Below are positions 16,895 through 25,576 of a DNA stretch of 64,000 nucleotides, one piece after another; within the stretch, counting starts at the first letter, position 1, and each line of letters starts with the position of its first letter. Both the position numbers and the translations under genes were made by a program. The notes beneath the pieces are model-generated. The model was not told where the DNA came from. It searched no databases and saw only the letters and a program-made list of their open reading frames with translations. The DNA is from Ruegeria pomeroyi (GTDB taxonomy: Bacteria; Pseudomonadota; Alphaproteobacteria; Rhodobacterales; Rhodobacteraceae). Where the stretch lies: positions 1,116,001-1,180,000 of the forward strand of contig NZ_JAGQAG010000001.1 in assembly GCF_021405525.1 (NCBI RefSeq), written 5' to 3'.

Positions 16895-18043
16895 TCAGCT
16901 GACGCGCGACAGAAGCCCGCCGGCCTGACGGTTGATCCGGCCCTCAAGCTCCAGATCGACCAGCACCGGGGCGACCTCGCCCGGGCTGGCAGCCAGATCG
17001 CGGATCAGTTGATCCTCGGCCACCGGCGAGGGGCCGAGACGGTCGAGGATCTGGCTGTGCAGCGCCGCGGTCTCGCGCAGGCTGCGTTTGGGGGGCGGTG
17101 CCGGCTGTTGCATCAGGTCGCACAGATCGGGTTGCGGTTGCGGCGCTGTCAGGGCGGGCAGGGCAGCGATCACATCCTCGGCATTGCGCACCAGATGGGC
17201 GCCGTCGCGGATCAGCATGTTGCAACCGGCGGCGCGGGCGTCGAACGGGTGACCGGGCACTGCCAGCACCTCTCGCCCCTGATCCAGGGCGTCGCGCGCG
17301 GTGATCAGGCTGCCGGATTTGGCGGCGGCCTCGACCACCACCACCGCCTGGGCCAGACCCGAGATGATGCGGTTGCGGCGCGGGAAATGGCGGGCCTGCG
17401 GGGTCAGGCGCATCGGTTGTTCCGACAGGCGCAATCCCTGACGCGCGATATCACCCGCCAGATGGGTGTTCTCGGCGGGATAGATCGTGTCGACGCCACC
17501 GGCCATCACCGCGATGGTGCCGGTGGGCAGCGCGGCCAGATGCGCGGCGGTGTCGATACCGCGCGCCAGCCCCGAGACCACCACGAATCCGGCAGCACCC
17601 AGATCCTGCGCCAAAGCCCGCGCCATGCGGGTGCCCAGCGACGAAGCATTGCGGGCGCCCACCAGCGCGATCATCGGGCGGCGCAACAGGGCCGGGTCAC
17701 CGAGCAGCCACAAGAGCGGCGGCGCATCCGAGATCCCGGCCAGATGAGCGGGGTAATCGGCATCGCCCAGGCACAAAAGCCGCGCTTGCGCGGCTTTTGC
17801 GGCCTTGAGCTCTGCTTCGACAACACCGGGCGGGCATATTTCATAGCCCTCGACCCCGGCGGCACGTGCCACTTCAGGCAACGCGGCCAGCGCGTTCTGC
17901 GCCGTGCCATGCTCGTGCATCAGTCGGCGAAACGTTGTCGGGCCAACTCTGCGCGAGCGCAAAAGGCGGAGCCAGGAGAACCGGTCCTCTTCCGTGGTGG
18001 GTGGGAGTGGGGGGTGATAGGAAGAAAACTGTTCCTCGGTCAT
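16895..18043 (-). CDS. dprA: DNA-processing protein DprA
   Basis: A 382-residue protein that loads RecA on incoming single-stranded DNA during transformation. An N-terminal SAM-like region (LRLLRSRRVGPTTFRRLMHE) precedes the Rossmann-like core with ALVGARNASSLGTRMARAL, VVSGLARGIDTAAH and GTIAVMAGGVDTIYPAEN. The C-terminal about 60 residues look like the winged-helix domain (ILDRLGPSPVAEDQLIRDLA). The coding sequence contains a terminator-shaped hairpin at 17774-17799 (listed separately). Length fits the family. Confidence 0.95.
   Translation of the reverse strand: MTEEQFSSYHPPLPPTTEEDRFSWLRLLRSRRVGPTTFRRLMHEHGTAQNALAALPEVARAAGVEGYEICPPGVVEAELKAAKAAQARLLCLGDADYPAHLAGISDAPPLLWLLGDPALLRRPMIALVGARNASSLGTRMARALAQDLGAAGFVVVSGLARGIDTAAHLAALPTGTIAVMAGGVDTIYPAENTHLAGDIARQGLRLSEQPMRLTPQARHFPRRNRIISGLAQAVVVVEAAAKSGSLITARDALDQGREVLAVPGHPFDARAAGCNMLIRDGAHLVRNAEDVIAALPALTAPQPQPDLCDLMQQPAPPPKRSLRETAALHSQILDRLGPSPVAEDQLIRDLAASPGEVAPVLVDLELEGRINRQAGGLLSRVS
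17774..17799. repeat. Terminator-shaped palindrome inside dprA
   Basis: Arms CAAAAGCCGCGC and GCGCGGCTTTTG (12 bp, perfect) around a 2-base centre. GC-rich stem with T-runs on both strands. Translated as part of KAAKAAQARLL in DprA. Confidence 0.75.
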
Positions 18044-18231
18044 CCGTCGCTCCGCCTGTTTGCAGAAACAGGTTTACGGTCCGGCCCGTTAACAGGTGGT
18101 GAATCAAGCTAAATTTTTCGCAGTTTTTTGCGGTCGGGACAGAAAGTCACGCTCAACCATCTGAAATAAAAGAACTTTGATGGATGTTTCTTGGGCGAAC
18201 CTATGGGCTGCTCAGACGCAGGGAGGCGAAT

Positions 18232-18260
18232 CGGCGGCAAAGCTGTTTACCTTGCCGCCG
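18232..18260 (-). terminator. Hairpin downstream of tldD
   Basis: Inverted repeat CGGCGGCAA / TTGCCGCCG with an 11-base loop, starting 7 bases after the tldD stop on the minus strand. No U-run, so termination is uncertain. The rest of the 224-base gap to dprA shows no gene. Confidence 0.4.
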
Positions 18261-18267
18261 TCCGGTT

Positions 18268-19689
18268 TCACGCCGCCGAGCCGCCCACCGTCAGCCCGTC
18301 CATCAGCACCGTGGGCTGGCCCACGCCCACCGGCACCCATTGGCCGTCCTTGCCGCAGGTGCCCATGCCGGGGTCGAGTGCCATGTCATTGCCAAGCCCC
18401 CGGATGCGTTTCAGCGCAGAAGGGCCGTCGCCGATCAGCGTGGCCCCCTTGACCGGGGCACCGATACGACCATTGCGCACCCGGTACGCCTCGGTGCAGG
18501 AGAACACGAACTTGCCATTGGTGATGTCGACCTGACCGCCGCCGAATCCCACTGCCCAGATACCGTCCTTGATCTCGGCCACCAGATCGGCGGGGTCTGC
18601 ATCGCCACCCAGCATCACCGTATTGGTCATCCGTGGCATCGGCTTGTGGGCATAGCTTTGCCGCCGTCCGTTGCCGGTCGGCTCCACCCCCATCAGGCGG
18701 GCGTTCTGGCGGTCTTGCATGTACCCGGTCAGAATGCCGTCCTCGATCAGCACGGTCCGGCGCGAGGGCGTACCCTCGTCATCGACGGTGATCGAGCCGC
18801 GCCGGTCGGGCAGGGTGCCGTCATCGACCACGCTGACCCCGCGCGCGGCCACCTGCTGACCCATAAGCCCGGCAAAGGCCGAGGTGCCTTTGCGGTTGAA
18901 ATCGCCCTCCAGCCCATGCCCGATCGCTTCGTGCAGCAGGATACCGGGCCAGCCGGGGCCAAGCGCCACCTCCATCACCCCGGCAGGCGCCGGTTCGGCA
19001 TCCAGATTGACCAAAGCGATCCTCAGCGCCTCACGCGCCTGCGCCTGCCAGGCCTCGGGCGCAATCAGCCCTTCCAGCCCGACCCGGCCACCGCCACCGG
19101 CGCTGCCACTTTCGCGCCGCCCGTCCCGCTCGACGATGACCGAGACATTCACGCGTGTCATCGGCCGCACATCACGCAGATGCACCCCGTCGGGCCGCAG
19201 TATCTCGACCTCTTGCAGCGAGGCCATGATCGAGGCCGAGACCTGCACCACCCGTGGATCCAGATCGCGGGCATAGGCGTCGATCTCGCGCAGGGTCTCG
19301 ACCTTGACCGGAAAGGCGGCCGACGCGATGGGGTCATCCTCGGTATAGAGCTTGCGATTGGTGCGGGCCGGGGCACCCGCCAAAGTGCCGCCGCCATCGC
19401 CCACCGCCAGCCGCGCGGTTTCCGCCGCCCGCCGCAATGCGGGGATAGAAACATCGGTGGAATGCGCATATCCCGCCACCTCGCCCTTGACCGCCCGCAA
19501 TCCGAACCCCTCGGACGCGTCGTAGGAGGCCGAGCGCAGCCGCCCGTCGTCAATGCTGAGCGCCTCGGATTTGCGGCGCTCGACGAACAGTTCGCCATCC
19601 TCCGCCCCATCGGTGGCCGCCCGCAGAACGGCCAGTGCCTCGTCCTGCGGAAGGGCTGTTTCAAAAGGGCGAAAAGGGTCCTGCGCCAT
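18268..19689 (-). CDS. tldD: Metalloprotease TldD
   Basis: 473 residues from the Met at 19689 (MAQDPFRPFETALPQDEAL). The zinc motif HEAIGHGLEGD, as LLHEAIGHGLEGDF, is intact about two thirds into the protein, preceded by the TldD-type ARTNRKLYTEDD region and followed by GSITVDDEGTPS and RQSYAHKPMPRMTNT. TldD works with TldE/PmbA as a broad oligopeptidase; the partner is not in this window. An upstream in-frame ATG at 19797 would run through the FNR-type box and was rejected. Confidence 0.95.
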   Translation of the reverse strand: MAQDPFRPFETALPQDEALAVLRAATDGAEDGELFVERRKSEALSIDDGRLRSASYDASEGFGLRAVKGEVAGYAHSTDVSIPALRRAAETARLAVGDGGGTLAGAPARTNRKLYTEDDPIASAAFPVKVETLREIDAYARDLDPRVVQVSASIMASLQEVEILRPDGVHLRDVRPMTRVNVSVIVERDGRRESGSAGGGGRVGLEGLIAPEAWQAQAREALRIALVNLDAEPAPAGVMEVALGPGWPGILLHEAIGHGLEGDFNRKGTSAFAGLMGQQVAARGVSVVDDGTLPDRRGSITVDDEGTPSRRTVLIEDGILTGYMQDRQNARLMGVEPTGNGRRQSYAHKPMPRMTNTVMLGGDADPADLVAEIKDGIWAVGFGGGQVDITNGKFVFSCTEAYRVRNGRIGAPVKGATLIGDGPSALKRIRGLGNDMALDPGMGTCGKDGQWVPVGVGQPTVLMDGLTVGGSAA

Positions 19690-19707
19690 GATTTGCGGCC
19701 TCGTTGT

Positions 19708-19721
19708 TTGATCCAGATCAA
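19708..19721. promoter_or_regulatory. FNR/FnrL-type binding box
   Basis: TTGATCCAGATCAA matches the TTGAT-N4-ATCAA FNR consensus at all ten defined positions. It lies 18 bases from the tldD start and 145 bases upstream of ctaC, between divergent genes. A -35-like TTGACG follows at 19735-19740 on the ctaC side. Control of the aa3 oxidase cluster by oxygen is the obvious reading; which gene it serves is inferred. Confidence 0.8.
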
Positions 19722-19866
19722 AAATAGCGTCTGTTTGACGCAAGCATTTTGCTTTATCTGCCTCCGGGAATATGATTTTTAACGCGACCAAAGACAACGG
19801 GCGGGGTGTGTTTGATTCACGAACCCCCCGGTCAGGGACGCAAAGATCAAACGATCAGGACAGAAC

Positions 19867-20703
19867 ATGAAGAACGCTTTGACGCTTTCGGCGCTTCTCG
19901 CCACCCTTTCGAGCCTGCCCGCCGCGGCGCAGGAGCTGGAGATCATCGGCAAACCGGTCGACGGCGGGATGGGCTTTCAGCCCGCCGCAACCGAGCTGGC
20001 GCGCGAGTTGCAATCGCTGGACGGCATGATTCTGGTGATCATCACCGTCATCTGCCTGCTGGTGGCGGCATTGCTGGTCTGGTGCATCGTGCGGTTCAAC
20101 AGCCGCGCCAACCCGACCCCGGCGAAGTTTTCGCATTACACCCCTGTGGAAATCCTCTGGACCGTCGGGCCGATCCTGATTCTGGTTTTCATTGGCGCCT
20201 TCTCGCTGCCGGTGCTGTTCAATCAGCAGGAAATTCCCGAGGGTGAGATCAACATCAAGGTCACCGGCTACCAGTGGTACTGGGGCTATGACTACACCGA
20301 CGAAGGCTTCGGCTTCGAAAGCTTCATGCTGGGCCGCGACGCTCTCGAAGAGCATGGATACAGCCAGGATGAATACCTGCTGGCGACCGATACCGCCGTT
20401 GTCGTGCCCGTGGGCAAGGTTGTCGTGATGAGCGTGACCGGCGCAGACGTGATCCATTCCTGGACCATCCCCGCATTCGGCGTGAAGCAGGACGCAGTGC
20501 CGGGCCGTCTGGCGCAACTGTGGTTCAAGGCTGAAAAGGAAGGCATCTATTTCGGCCAGTGCTCCGAGCTTTGCGGCAAGGACCACGCCTATATGCCGAT
20601 CACCGTCAAGGTGGTCAGCGAGGCGGAATACGCCAAGTGGCTGGCAAGCGCGAAAGAAGAATATGCCGGTCTGCCGACCAGCTATCAGGTCGCCTCGAAC
20701 TGA
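19867..20703 (+). CDS. ctaC: Cytochrome c oxidase subunit II (aa3 type)
   Basis: A 278-residue subunit with a cleavable signal peptide (MKNALTLSALLATLSSLPAAAQ) and two transmembrane helices (about 55-80 and 98-118). The periplasmic cupredoxin domain carries the CuA ligands: DVIHSWTIP and QCSELCGKDHAYM. GYQWYWGYDY is the aromatic electron-entry segment. It receives electrons from cytochrome c. It heads ctaC-ctaB-small protein-ctaG-ctaE; subunit I (ctaD) is not in the window, as in Paracoccus-type arrangements. Confidence 0.97.
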   Translation: MKNALTLSALLATLSSLPAAAQELEIIGKPVDGGMGFQPAATELARELQSLDGMILVIITVICLLVAALLVWCIVRFNSRANPTPAKFSHYTPVEILWTVGPILILVFIGAFSLPVLFNQQEIPEGEINIKVTGYQWYWGYDYTDEGFGFESFMLGRDALEEHGYSQDEYLLATDTAVVVPVGKVVVMSVTGADVIHSWTIPAFGVKQDAVPGRLAQLWFKAEKEGIYFGQCSELCGKDHAYMPITVKVVSEAEYAKWLASAKEEYAGLPTSYQVASN

Positions 20704-20790
20704 ACCTATCGGGCGGGGCCTGACCCCGCCTGCCAAGACTGACCCGGGCTGCGCGCATGTCGCGCGGCTTTTGCCCCAAGGGACCACCGC

Positions 20791-21747
20791 ATGAGCGACG
20801 CAAGCTTCAACACCAGCACTGCCCGGGCCGCACATCGCCCGGACGAGGCCGGTTTTGGCGACTATTTCGCCCTGCTGAAACCGCGGGTCATGTCGCTTGT
20901 TGTTTTTACCGCGCTGGTCGGCCTCTTGGCCGCGCCGGTTCCGGTGCATCCCTTCATCGGGTTTTGCGCCATCCTGTTCATCGCCATCGGTGGCGGCGCC
21001 TCGGGTGCGCTGAACATGTGGTGGGATGCCGATATCGACCAGGTGATGAAGCGCACCAAAAAGCGTCCGATCCCCGCCGGCAAGGTCGAGGCGGGCGAGG
21101 CGCTGGCCGTGGGTCTGGGCCTGTCGGGCCTGTCGGTGATGATGCTGGCGCTGGCCACCAATGTGTTTGCCGGTGCCTTTCTTGCCTTCACCATCTTCTT
21201 TTATGTCGTCGTCTATACCATGTGGCTGAAGCGGACGACGCCGCAGAACATCGTGATCGGTGGTGCGGCAGGGGCCTTTCCGCCGGTGATCGGCTGGATC
21301 GCGGCCACCGGCGACATGTCGGTCGAACCCTGGCTGATGTTCGCACTTACCTTCATGTGGACGCCGCCGCATTTCTGGGCGCTGGCCTTGTTCATGCGGT
21401 CCGACTATGACGACGCCGGGGTGCCGATGCTGACCGTGACCCATGGTCGCCGCGCGACGCGTGTTCATATCCTCGTCTATACGATCCTGCTGGCGCTGCT
21501 GGCACTGGGCACCGCGTTTTCCGATATCGGCGGACCGGTCTATCTGGCCGTCGCTCTGGTGCTGAACGCGCTGTTCCTGCTGGGGGCCCTGCGCATCTGG
21601 CGCCGGGACGAGGCCGATAGCGAGGCCGACAACTTCAAGACCGAGCGGAACTTCTTCAAACTGTCGTTGCTCTACCTCTTCCTGCATTTCGGCGCCATTC
21701 TGGCCGAAGCGCTGCTGCGCCCCTATGGGCTGGGAGGCTGGGGATGA
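20791..21747 (+). CDS. ctaB: Protoheme IX farnesyltransferase (heme O synthase)
   Basis: A 318-residue polytopic UbiA-family prenyltransferase. The Asp-rich motif NMWWDADIDQVMKRTKKRP (about 72-90) and YTMWLKRTTPQNIVIGGAAG are diagnostic, with about eight hydrophobic helices. It farnesylates heme B to heme O, the precursor of heme A for the oxidase encoded around it. Its stop overlaps the next small gene (ATGA). Confidence 0.96.
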   Translation: MSDASFNTSTARAAHRPDEAGFGDYFALLKPRVMSLVVFTALVGLLAAPVPVHPFIGFCAILFIAIGGGASGALNMWWDADIDQVMKRTKKRPIPAGKVEAGEALAVGLGLSGLSVMMLALATNVFAGAFLAFTIFFYVVVYTMWLKRTTPQNIVIGGAAGAFPPVIGWIAATGDMSVEPWLMFALTFMWTPPHFWALALFMRSDYDDAGVPMLTVTHGRRATRVHILVYTILLALLALGTAFSDIGGPVYLAVALVLNALFLLGALRIWRRDEADSEADNFKTERNFFKLSLLYLFLHFGAILAEALLRPYGLGGWG

Positions 21748-21911
21748 GCCTGCGCCAGACACATGAGCTGCATCAGCGCCGCTTTGGCCGCAACCTCGGC
21801 GTTGCGCTGACGCTTGCGGCGTTCATCGTCATCATTTTCGGCCTGACCGTGGTCAAGGTGACCCGTGGCGATTTCGAGCCGCCGCAGGCCAGTACCGGAG
21901 GGCAGGGCTGA
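21744..21911 (+). CDS. Small single-pass membrane protein of the cta cluster (CoxF-like)
   Basis: A 55-residue protein starting MSLRQTHELHQRRFGRN, with one transmembrane helix (about 19-37, LGVALTLAAFIVIIFGLTVV) and a short Pro/Gly-rich tail. Its ATG overlaps the ctaB stop and its TGA overlaps the ctaG ATG, so it is translationally coupled on both sides. Small one-helix proteins at this position are known in alphaproteobacterial oxidase operons and are presumed assembly factors. No enzymatic motif. Confidence 0.8.
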   Translation: MSLRQTHELHQRRFGRNLGVALTLAAFIVIIFGLTVVKVTRGDFEPPQASTGGQG

Positions 21912-22486
21912 TGGCTTTGAAGGGACCTCAGAAAACCGTTGTGCAACTGGTCAGCGTGGTCGTGGTCATGGGCGGGCTCGCCTGGGCCTCGGTGCCTTTC
22001 TATGACTGGTTCTGCCGGGTCACCGGGTTTGGCGGCGCCACCGGCGTGGCCGAGGCCGGGTCGGACACCATCCTCGACAAGACCATCAAGGTGCGCTTCG
22101 ACGCCTCGAAAGAGCGCGGCATGCCGTGGGAGTTCCGCCCCGTTCAAACCGAGATGGAGCTGCGCATCGGCGAGACCGGGCTGGCCTTTTACGAGGCCTA
22201 CAACCCGACAGACCGGCCGGTGGCGGGGCAGGCGTCCTACAACGTCGCGCCCTATTCGGCGGGTGGCTATTTCGACAAGATCGCCTGTTTCTGCTTTGAA
22301 GAGCAGGTGCTGCAACCCGGCGAACGGGTGCAGATGCCGGTCAGCTTCTTTGTCGACCCCGAGATCGTCAACGACCGGGACGCGAAATATGTGCATACGA
22401 TCACGCTGTCGTATACATTCTACGAAATCGATCTGCCCGAGGGCTATGCCGCCCTTGATGCAGCTACAACAACGAACACGAACTAA
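21911..22486 (+). CDS. ctaG: Cytochrome c oxidase assembly protein CtaG (Cox11 family)
   Basis: A 191-residue protein with one N-terminal membrane anchor (about 10-27) and a periplasmic domain. ASVPFYDWFCRVTGFGG and the copper motif KIACFCFEEQ (Cys-X-Cys) are the Cox11 hallmarks, and PVSFFVDPEI and HTITLSYTFYE follow. It delivers copper to the CuB site of subunit I. Starts on the last base of the small upstream gene's stop. Confidence 0.96.
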   Translation: MALKGPQKTVVQLVSVVVVMGGLAWASVPFYDWFCRVTGFGGATGVAEAGSDTILDKTIKVRFDASKERGMPWEFRPVQTEMELRIGETGLAFYEAYNPTDRPVAGQASYNVAPYSAGGYFDKIACFCFEEQVLQPGERVQMPVSFFVDPEIVNDRDAKYVHTITLSYTFYEIDLPEGYAALDAATTTNTN

Positions 22487-22508
22487 CGCCGCAAGGTGAG
22501 GGACACTG

Positions 22509-23324
22509 ATGGCACACGCTAAGAACCACGATTATCACATTCTGCCCCCGTCGATCTGGCCGCTGGTTGGCGCGATCGGCGGCTTTGTCATGCTCTTCGG
22601 CGCCGTTCTCTGGATGCACGGAATCACTTCCTACATGTTCTGGGCCGGCTTCATCGCCGTGCTCTATGTCATGTTCGCCTGGTGGTCCGAGGTCGTGGCC
22701 GAAAGCCGTGTTGGCGACCATACGCCCGTCGTCCGCATCGGCCTGCGCTATGGCATGATCCTGTTCATCACCTCCGAGGTGATGTTCTTCTTTGCCTGGT
22801 TTTGGTCCTTCTTCAAACACCGCATGTATCCGATGCAGGACTATGTCGGCACCGAGTATGTGGCGCCGAACATCCACGCGGTCGACCCGTTCCACCTGCC
22901 GCTGATCAACACGCTGATCCTGCTGCTCTCGGGCTGTGCCGTGACCTGGGCGCACCATGCGTTGGTGCACAACAACGACCGCAAGGCGCTGATTCAGGGC
23001 CTGTCGATCGGCATCGTGCTGGGCATGATCTTTACCTTCCTGCAAGGCTATGAATATGCCGAGCTGTTGCTGCACGAAGACTGGACCTTTGGTGGCGACC
23101 AGTTCTACTCGAACTTCTTCATGGCAACCGGTTTCCACGGCATGCACGTGATCATCGGCACCATCTTCCTTGCGGTGTGTCTGCTGCGCGCGCTCAAGGG
23201 CGATTTCACCCCTGAGAAGCATATCGGTTTCGAGGCCGCCGCCTGGTACTGGCACTTCGTCGATGTGGTCTGGCTGTTCCTCTTCTTTGCCGTCTACATC
23301 TGGGGTCAGTGGCCGCTGCTCTGA
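22509..23324 (+). CDS. ctaE: Cytochrome c oxidase subunit III
   Basis: A 271-residue seven-helix subunit. Family blocks: [19 protein letters not shown] at the N-terminus, [14 protein letters not shown] (conserved Glu), [30 protein letters not shown], and [18 protein letters not shown] at the end. It stabilises the catalytic core and proton uptake. Last gene of the cta operon, closed by a strong terminator 34 bases on. Confidence 0.97.
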   Translation: MAHAKNHDYHILPPSIWPLVGAIGGFVMLFGAVLWMHGITSYMFWAGFIAVLYVMFAWWSEVVAESRVGDHTPVVRIGLRYGMILFITSEVMFFFAWFWSFFKHRMYPMQDYVGTEYVAPNIHAVDPFHLPLINTLILLLSGCAVTWAHHALVHNNDRKALIQGLSIGIVLGMIFTFLQGYEYAELLLHEDWTFGGDQFYSNFFMATGFHGMHVIIGTIFLAVCLLRALKGDFTPEKHIGFEAAAWYWHFVDVVWLFLFFAVYIWGQWPLL

Positions 23325-23357
23325 TCGCATGGGCCCTGCGCCGGAAAGACAGACAAG

Positions 23358-23380
23358 GCCGCCCCTCGGGGCGGCTTTTT
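23358..23380 (+). terminator. Intrinsic terminator of the cta operon
   Basis: Perfect stem GCCGCCCC / GGGGCGGC with a 2-base loop followed by five T and then C. Begins 33 bases after the ctaE stop and separates the oxidase operon from surf1. Confidence 0.93.
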
Positions 23381-23507
23381 CATTGGTGTTCCGGCGGCGC
23401 GATCCCTGAATTGCACCCGATACAATTGACCGGTTGCAAATGCGGCCCGTCTCGCCATACCAAGGCACCGGCCCGCGCCGGGCCGTTTCACCTGTTCCGG
23501 AGCCGTC

Positions 23508-24179
23508 ATGCGCCGCGTTCTCTTTCTGCTACTCGTAGGTCTCGCGGGCCTCGCCGTGCTGATCGCGCTGGGCAGTTGGCAGTTGCGGCGGCTGGACTGG
23601 AAACAGACGATGTTGGCAGATATCGACAGCCGCATCGCTGGCGCGCCGCAGGCGCTACCCGCCGAACCCGATCCCGAACGCGACCGCTATCTTCCGGTTG
23701 CGGTCAGTGGCACGATGGCCGGCGAGGAGTTGCACGTGCTGGTCTCGGTCAAGATGGTCGGGCCGGGCTACCGCGTCATCGCCCCCTTCGTGACAGACGA
23801 GGGCAGGCGCATCCTGGTCGATCGCGGCTTCATCCCCACGACCGCCAAGCAGGACCGCCGCGAAACCGGCCCGATGCGGGTCGAGGGCAACCTGCACTGG
23901 CCCGACGAGATCGACGGCTATACCCCCGCGCCCGATCGGAACGGCAATATCTGGTTCGCTCGCGACGTACCCGCGATGGCAGCGGAGTTGGGCACCGAAC
24001 CGGTGCTGCTGATCGCCCGCGCGCCGACCGGCCCGGGTATCACACCCTTGCCGGTCGACAGCGCCGGCATCCCCAACGATCACCTGCAATATGCAATCAC
24101 CTGGTTTGGCCTGGCCCTGGTCTGGGCCGCGATGACCTCCCTGTTTTTGTGGCGCAGCCGCGCCCGCAAGAAAGGCTGA
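23508..24179 (+). CDS. SURF1-family oxidase assembly protein
   Basis: A 223-residue protein with two terminal membrane helices (about 3-23 and 197-217) and a periplasmic domain. GSWQLRRLDWKQTMLADID, RFIPTTAKQDR-like VDRGFIPTTAKQD, NDHLQYAITWFGLA are typical SURF1 elements. It assists heme A insertion into subunit I. A 7-bp hairpin (23469-23485) precedes the start at 23508. Followed at 5 bases by thrC, so it is transcribed apart from the cta operon and probably with thrC. Confidence 0.93.
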   Translation: MRRVLFLLLVGLAGLAVLIALGSWQLRRLDWKQTMLADIDSRIAGAPQALPAEPDPERDRYLPVAVSGTMAGEELHVLVSVKMVGPGYRVIAPFVTDEGRRILVDRGFIPTTAKQDRRETGPMRVEGNLHWPDEIDGYTPAPDRNGNIWFARDVPAMAAELGTEPVLLIARAPTGPGITPLPVDSAGIPNDHLQYAITWFGLALVWAAMTSLFLWRSRARKKG

Positions 24180-24184
24180 CAGCA

Positions 24185-25576
24185 ATGAAATACATCTCGA
24201 CCCGCGGGCAGGCGCCCGAGCTTACCTTTGAAGAGGCGATGCTGACCGGTCTGGCCCGCGATGGCGGCCTTTACCTGCCCGCCGAGATCCCGGTGATGGA
24301 TCAGGACGAGATCGCCGCGCTGGCGGGCCTGCCTTATGAAGAGATCGCCTTTCGCGTGATGTGGCCCTATGTGAGCGGATCGTTTGCTGAGGACGAATTC
24401 CGGGGCATCATCGCCCGCGCCTACGAAGGCTTTGGCCATGCCGCACGGGCGCCGCTGAAACAGCTCAACGAGAATCACTTCCTGCTGGAGCTGTTCCACG
24501 GGCCGACGCTGGCCTTCAAGGATTTCGCGATGCAGCTGATCGGCCAGCTGTTTCAGGCGGCGCTGGCGCGGCGCGGCGAGACGGTGACCATTGTCGGCGC
24601 CACTTCGGGCGATACCGGTTCGGCCGCGATCGAGGCGTTCCGCGGGCTGGATGCGGTCAATGTCTTTATCCTCTTCCCGCATGGCCGCGTCAGCGAGGTG
24701 CAGCGTCGTCAGATGACCACGCCCGCCGATAGCAACGTGCACGCGCTGGCAGTGGATGGCGATTTCGACGACTGTCAGGCGCGGGTCAAGGACATGTTCA
24801 ACGACTTCGCCTTCCGCGACGGGGTGCGGCTGGCTGGTGTGAACTCGATCAATTTCGCGCGGGTGCTGGCGCAGGTGGTCTATTACTTCTCGGCGGCCAC
24901 CAGCCTTGGCGCACCGCATCGCAAGGTCAGCTTCACCGTACCCACCGGCAATTTTGGCGATATTTTCGCGGGCTATATCGCCAAGCGGATGGGGTTGCCG
25001 ATCGAACGGCTGGTGGTGGCCACCAACCAGAACGACATCCTGCACCGCTGCCTGTCGGGCGAGGGCTATTTCAAGGGCGAAACCATCCCCTCGATCAGCC
25101 CGTCGATGGATATCCAGGTCAGCTCCAATTTCGAACGCGCGCTTTATTACGCCTATGGCCAGGATGGCGCGGCGGTGTCGCAGCTGATGGACGAGCTGCA
25201 ACAAGGCGGGTTCCATGTCAGCCAGGGCGCCATGCAGGCCCTGCGCGAAAGCTTCTCCTCGGGCCGCGCCTCGGAAGAGGAAACACTGGCCACAATCAAG
25301 GCCACGCTGGCCGCCAGTGGCGAGCTGTTGTGCCCGCATTCGGCGGTGGGGGTAAAGGTCGCCGAAGAGGCCCGCGCGGCCGATGCGGCGCCGATGATCA
25401 CGCTGGCCACCGCGCATCCGGCGAAATTCCCCGCTGCGGTGGAACAGGCCAGCGGTGTGTTTCCACCTCTTCCCCCTCGCATGTCGGATCTGTATGAACG
25501 TCCGGAACGGGTGACCCGGATCGCCAACGATCTGGCCGCCCTCCAGGATCATATCAGAAGGCATATCCCTGCGTGA
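24185..25576 (+). CDS. thrC: Threonine synthase
   Basis: A 463-residue PLP enzyme converting O-phosphohomoserine to threonine. N-terminal STRGQAPELTFEEAMLTGLA, the PLP Lys in HGPTLAFKDFAMQLIG, the phosphate-binding VGATSGDTGSAAIEAF, and TVPTGNFGDIFAGY are diagnostic of the long (fungal/proteobacterial) form. Start ATG at 24185; it overlaps the next gene by 4 bases (GTGA). Confidence 0.96.
   Translation: MKYISTRGQAPELTFEEAMLTGLARDGGLYLPAEIPVMDQDEIAALAGLPYEEIAFRVMWPYVSGSFAEDEFRGIIARAYEGFGHAARAPLKQLNENHFLLELFHGPTLAFKDFAMQLIGQLFQAALARRGETVTIVGATSGDTGSAAIEAFRGLDAVNVFILFPHGRVSEVQRRQMTTPADSNVHALAVDGDFDDCQARVKDMFNDFAFRDGVRLAGVNSINFARVLAQVVYYFSAATSLGAPHRKVSFTVPTGNFGDIFAGYIAKRMGLPIERLVVATNQNDILHRCLSGEGYFKGETIPSISPSMDIQVSSNFERALYYAYGQDGAAVSQLMDELQQGGFHVSQGAMQALRESFSSGRASEEETLATIKATLAASGELLCPHSAVGVKVAEEARAADAAPMITLATAHPAKFPAAVEQASGVFPPLPPRMSDLYERPERVTRIANDLAALQDHIRRHIPA

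Noticed and set aside
14295-16928. Very long plus-strand open frame opposite topA
   Set aside because: It is the exact antisense of topA, starts inside it and has no family features. High GC produces long antisense frames.
18184-19782. Long plus-strand open frame opposite tldD
   Set aside because: Antisense to tldD, His/Arg/Gly-rich composition, no recognisable domain; tldD itself has an intact HEAIGH motif.
19855-21762. Long minus-strand open frame opposite ctaC/ctaB
   Set aside because: His/Gln/Asp-rich shadow of genuine membrane-protein genes; no family features.
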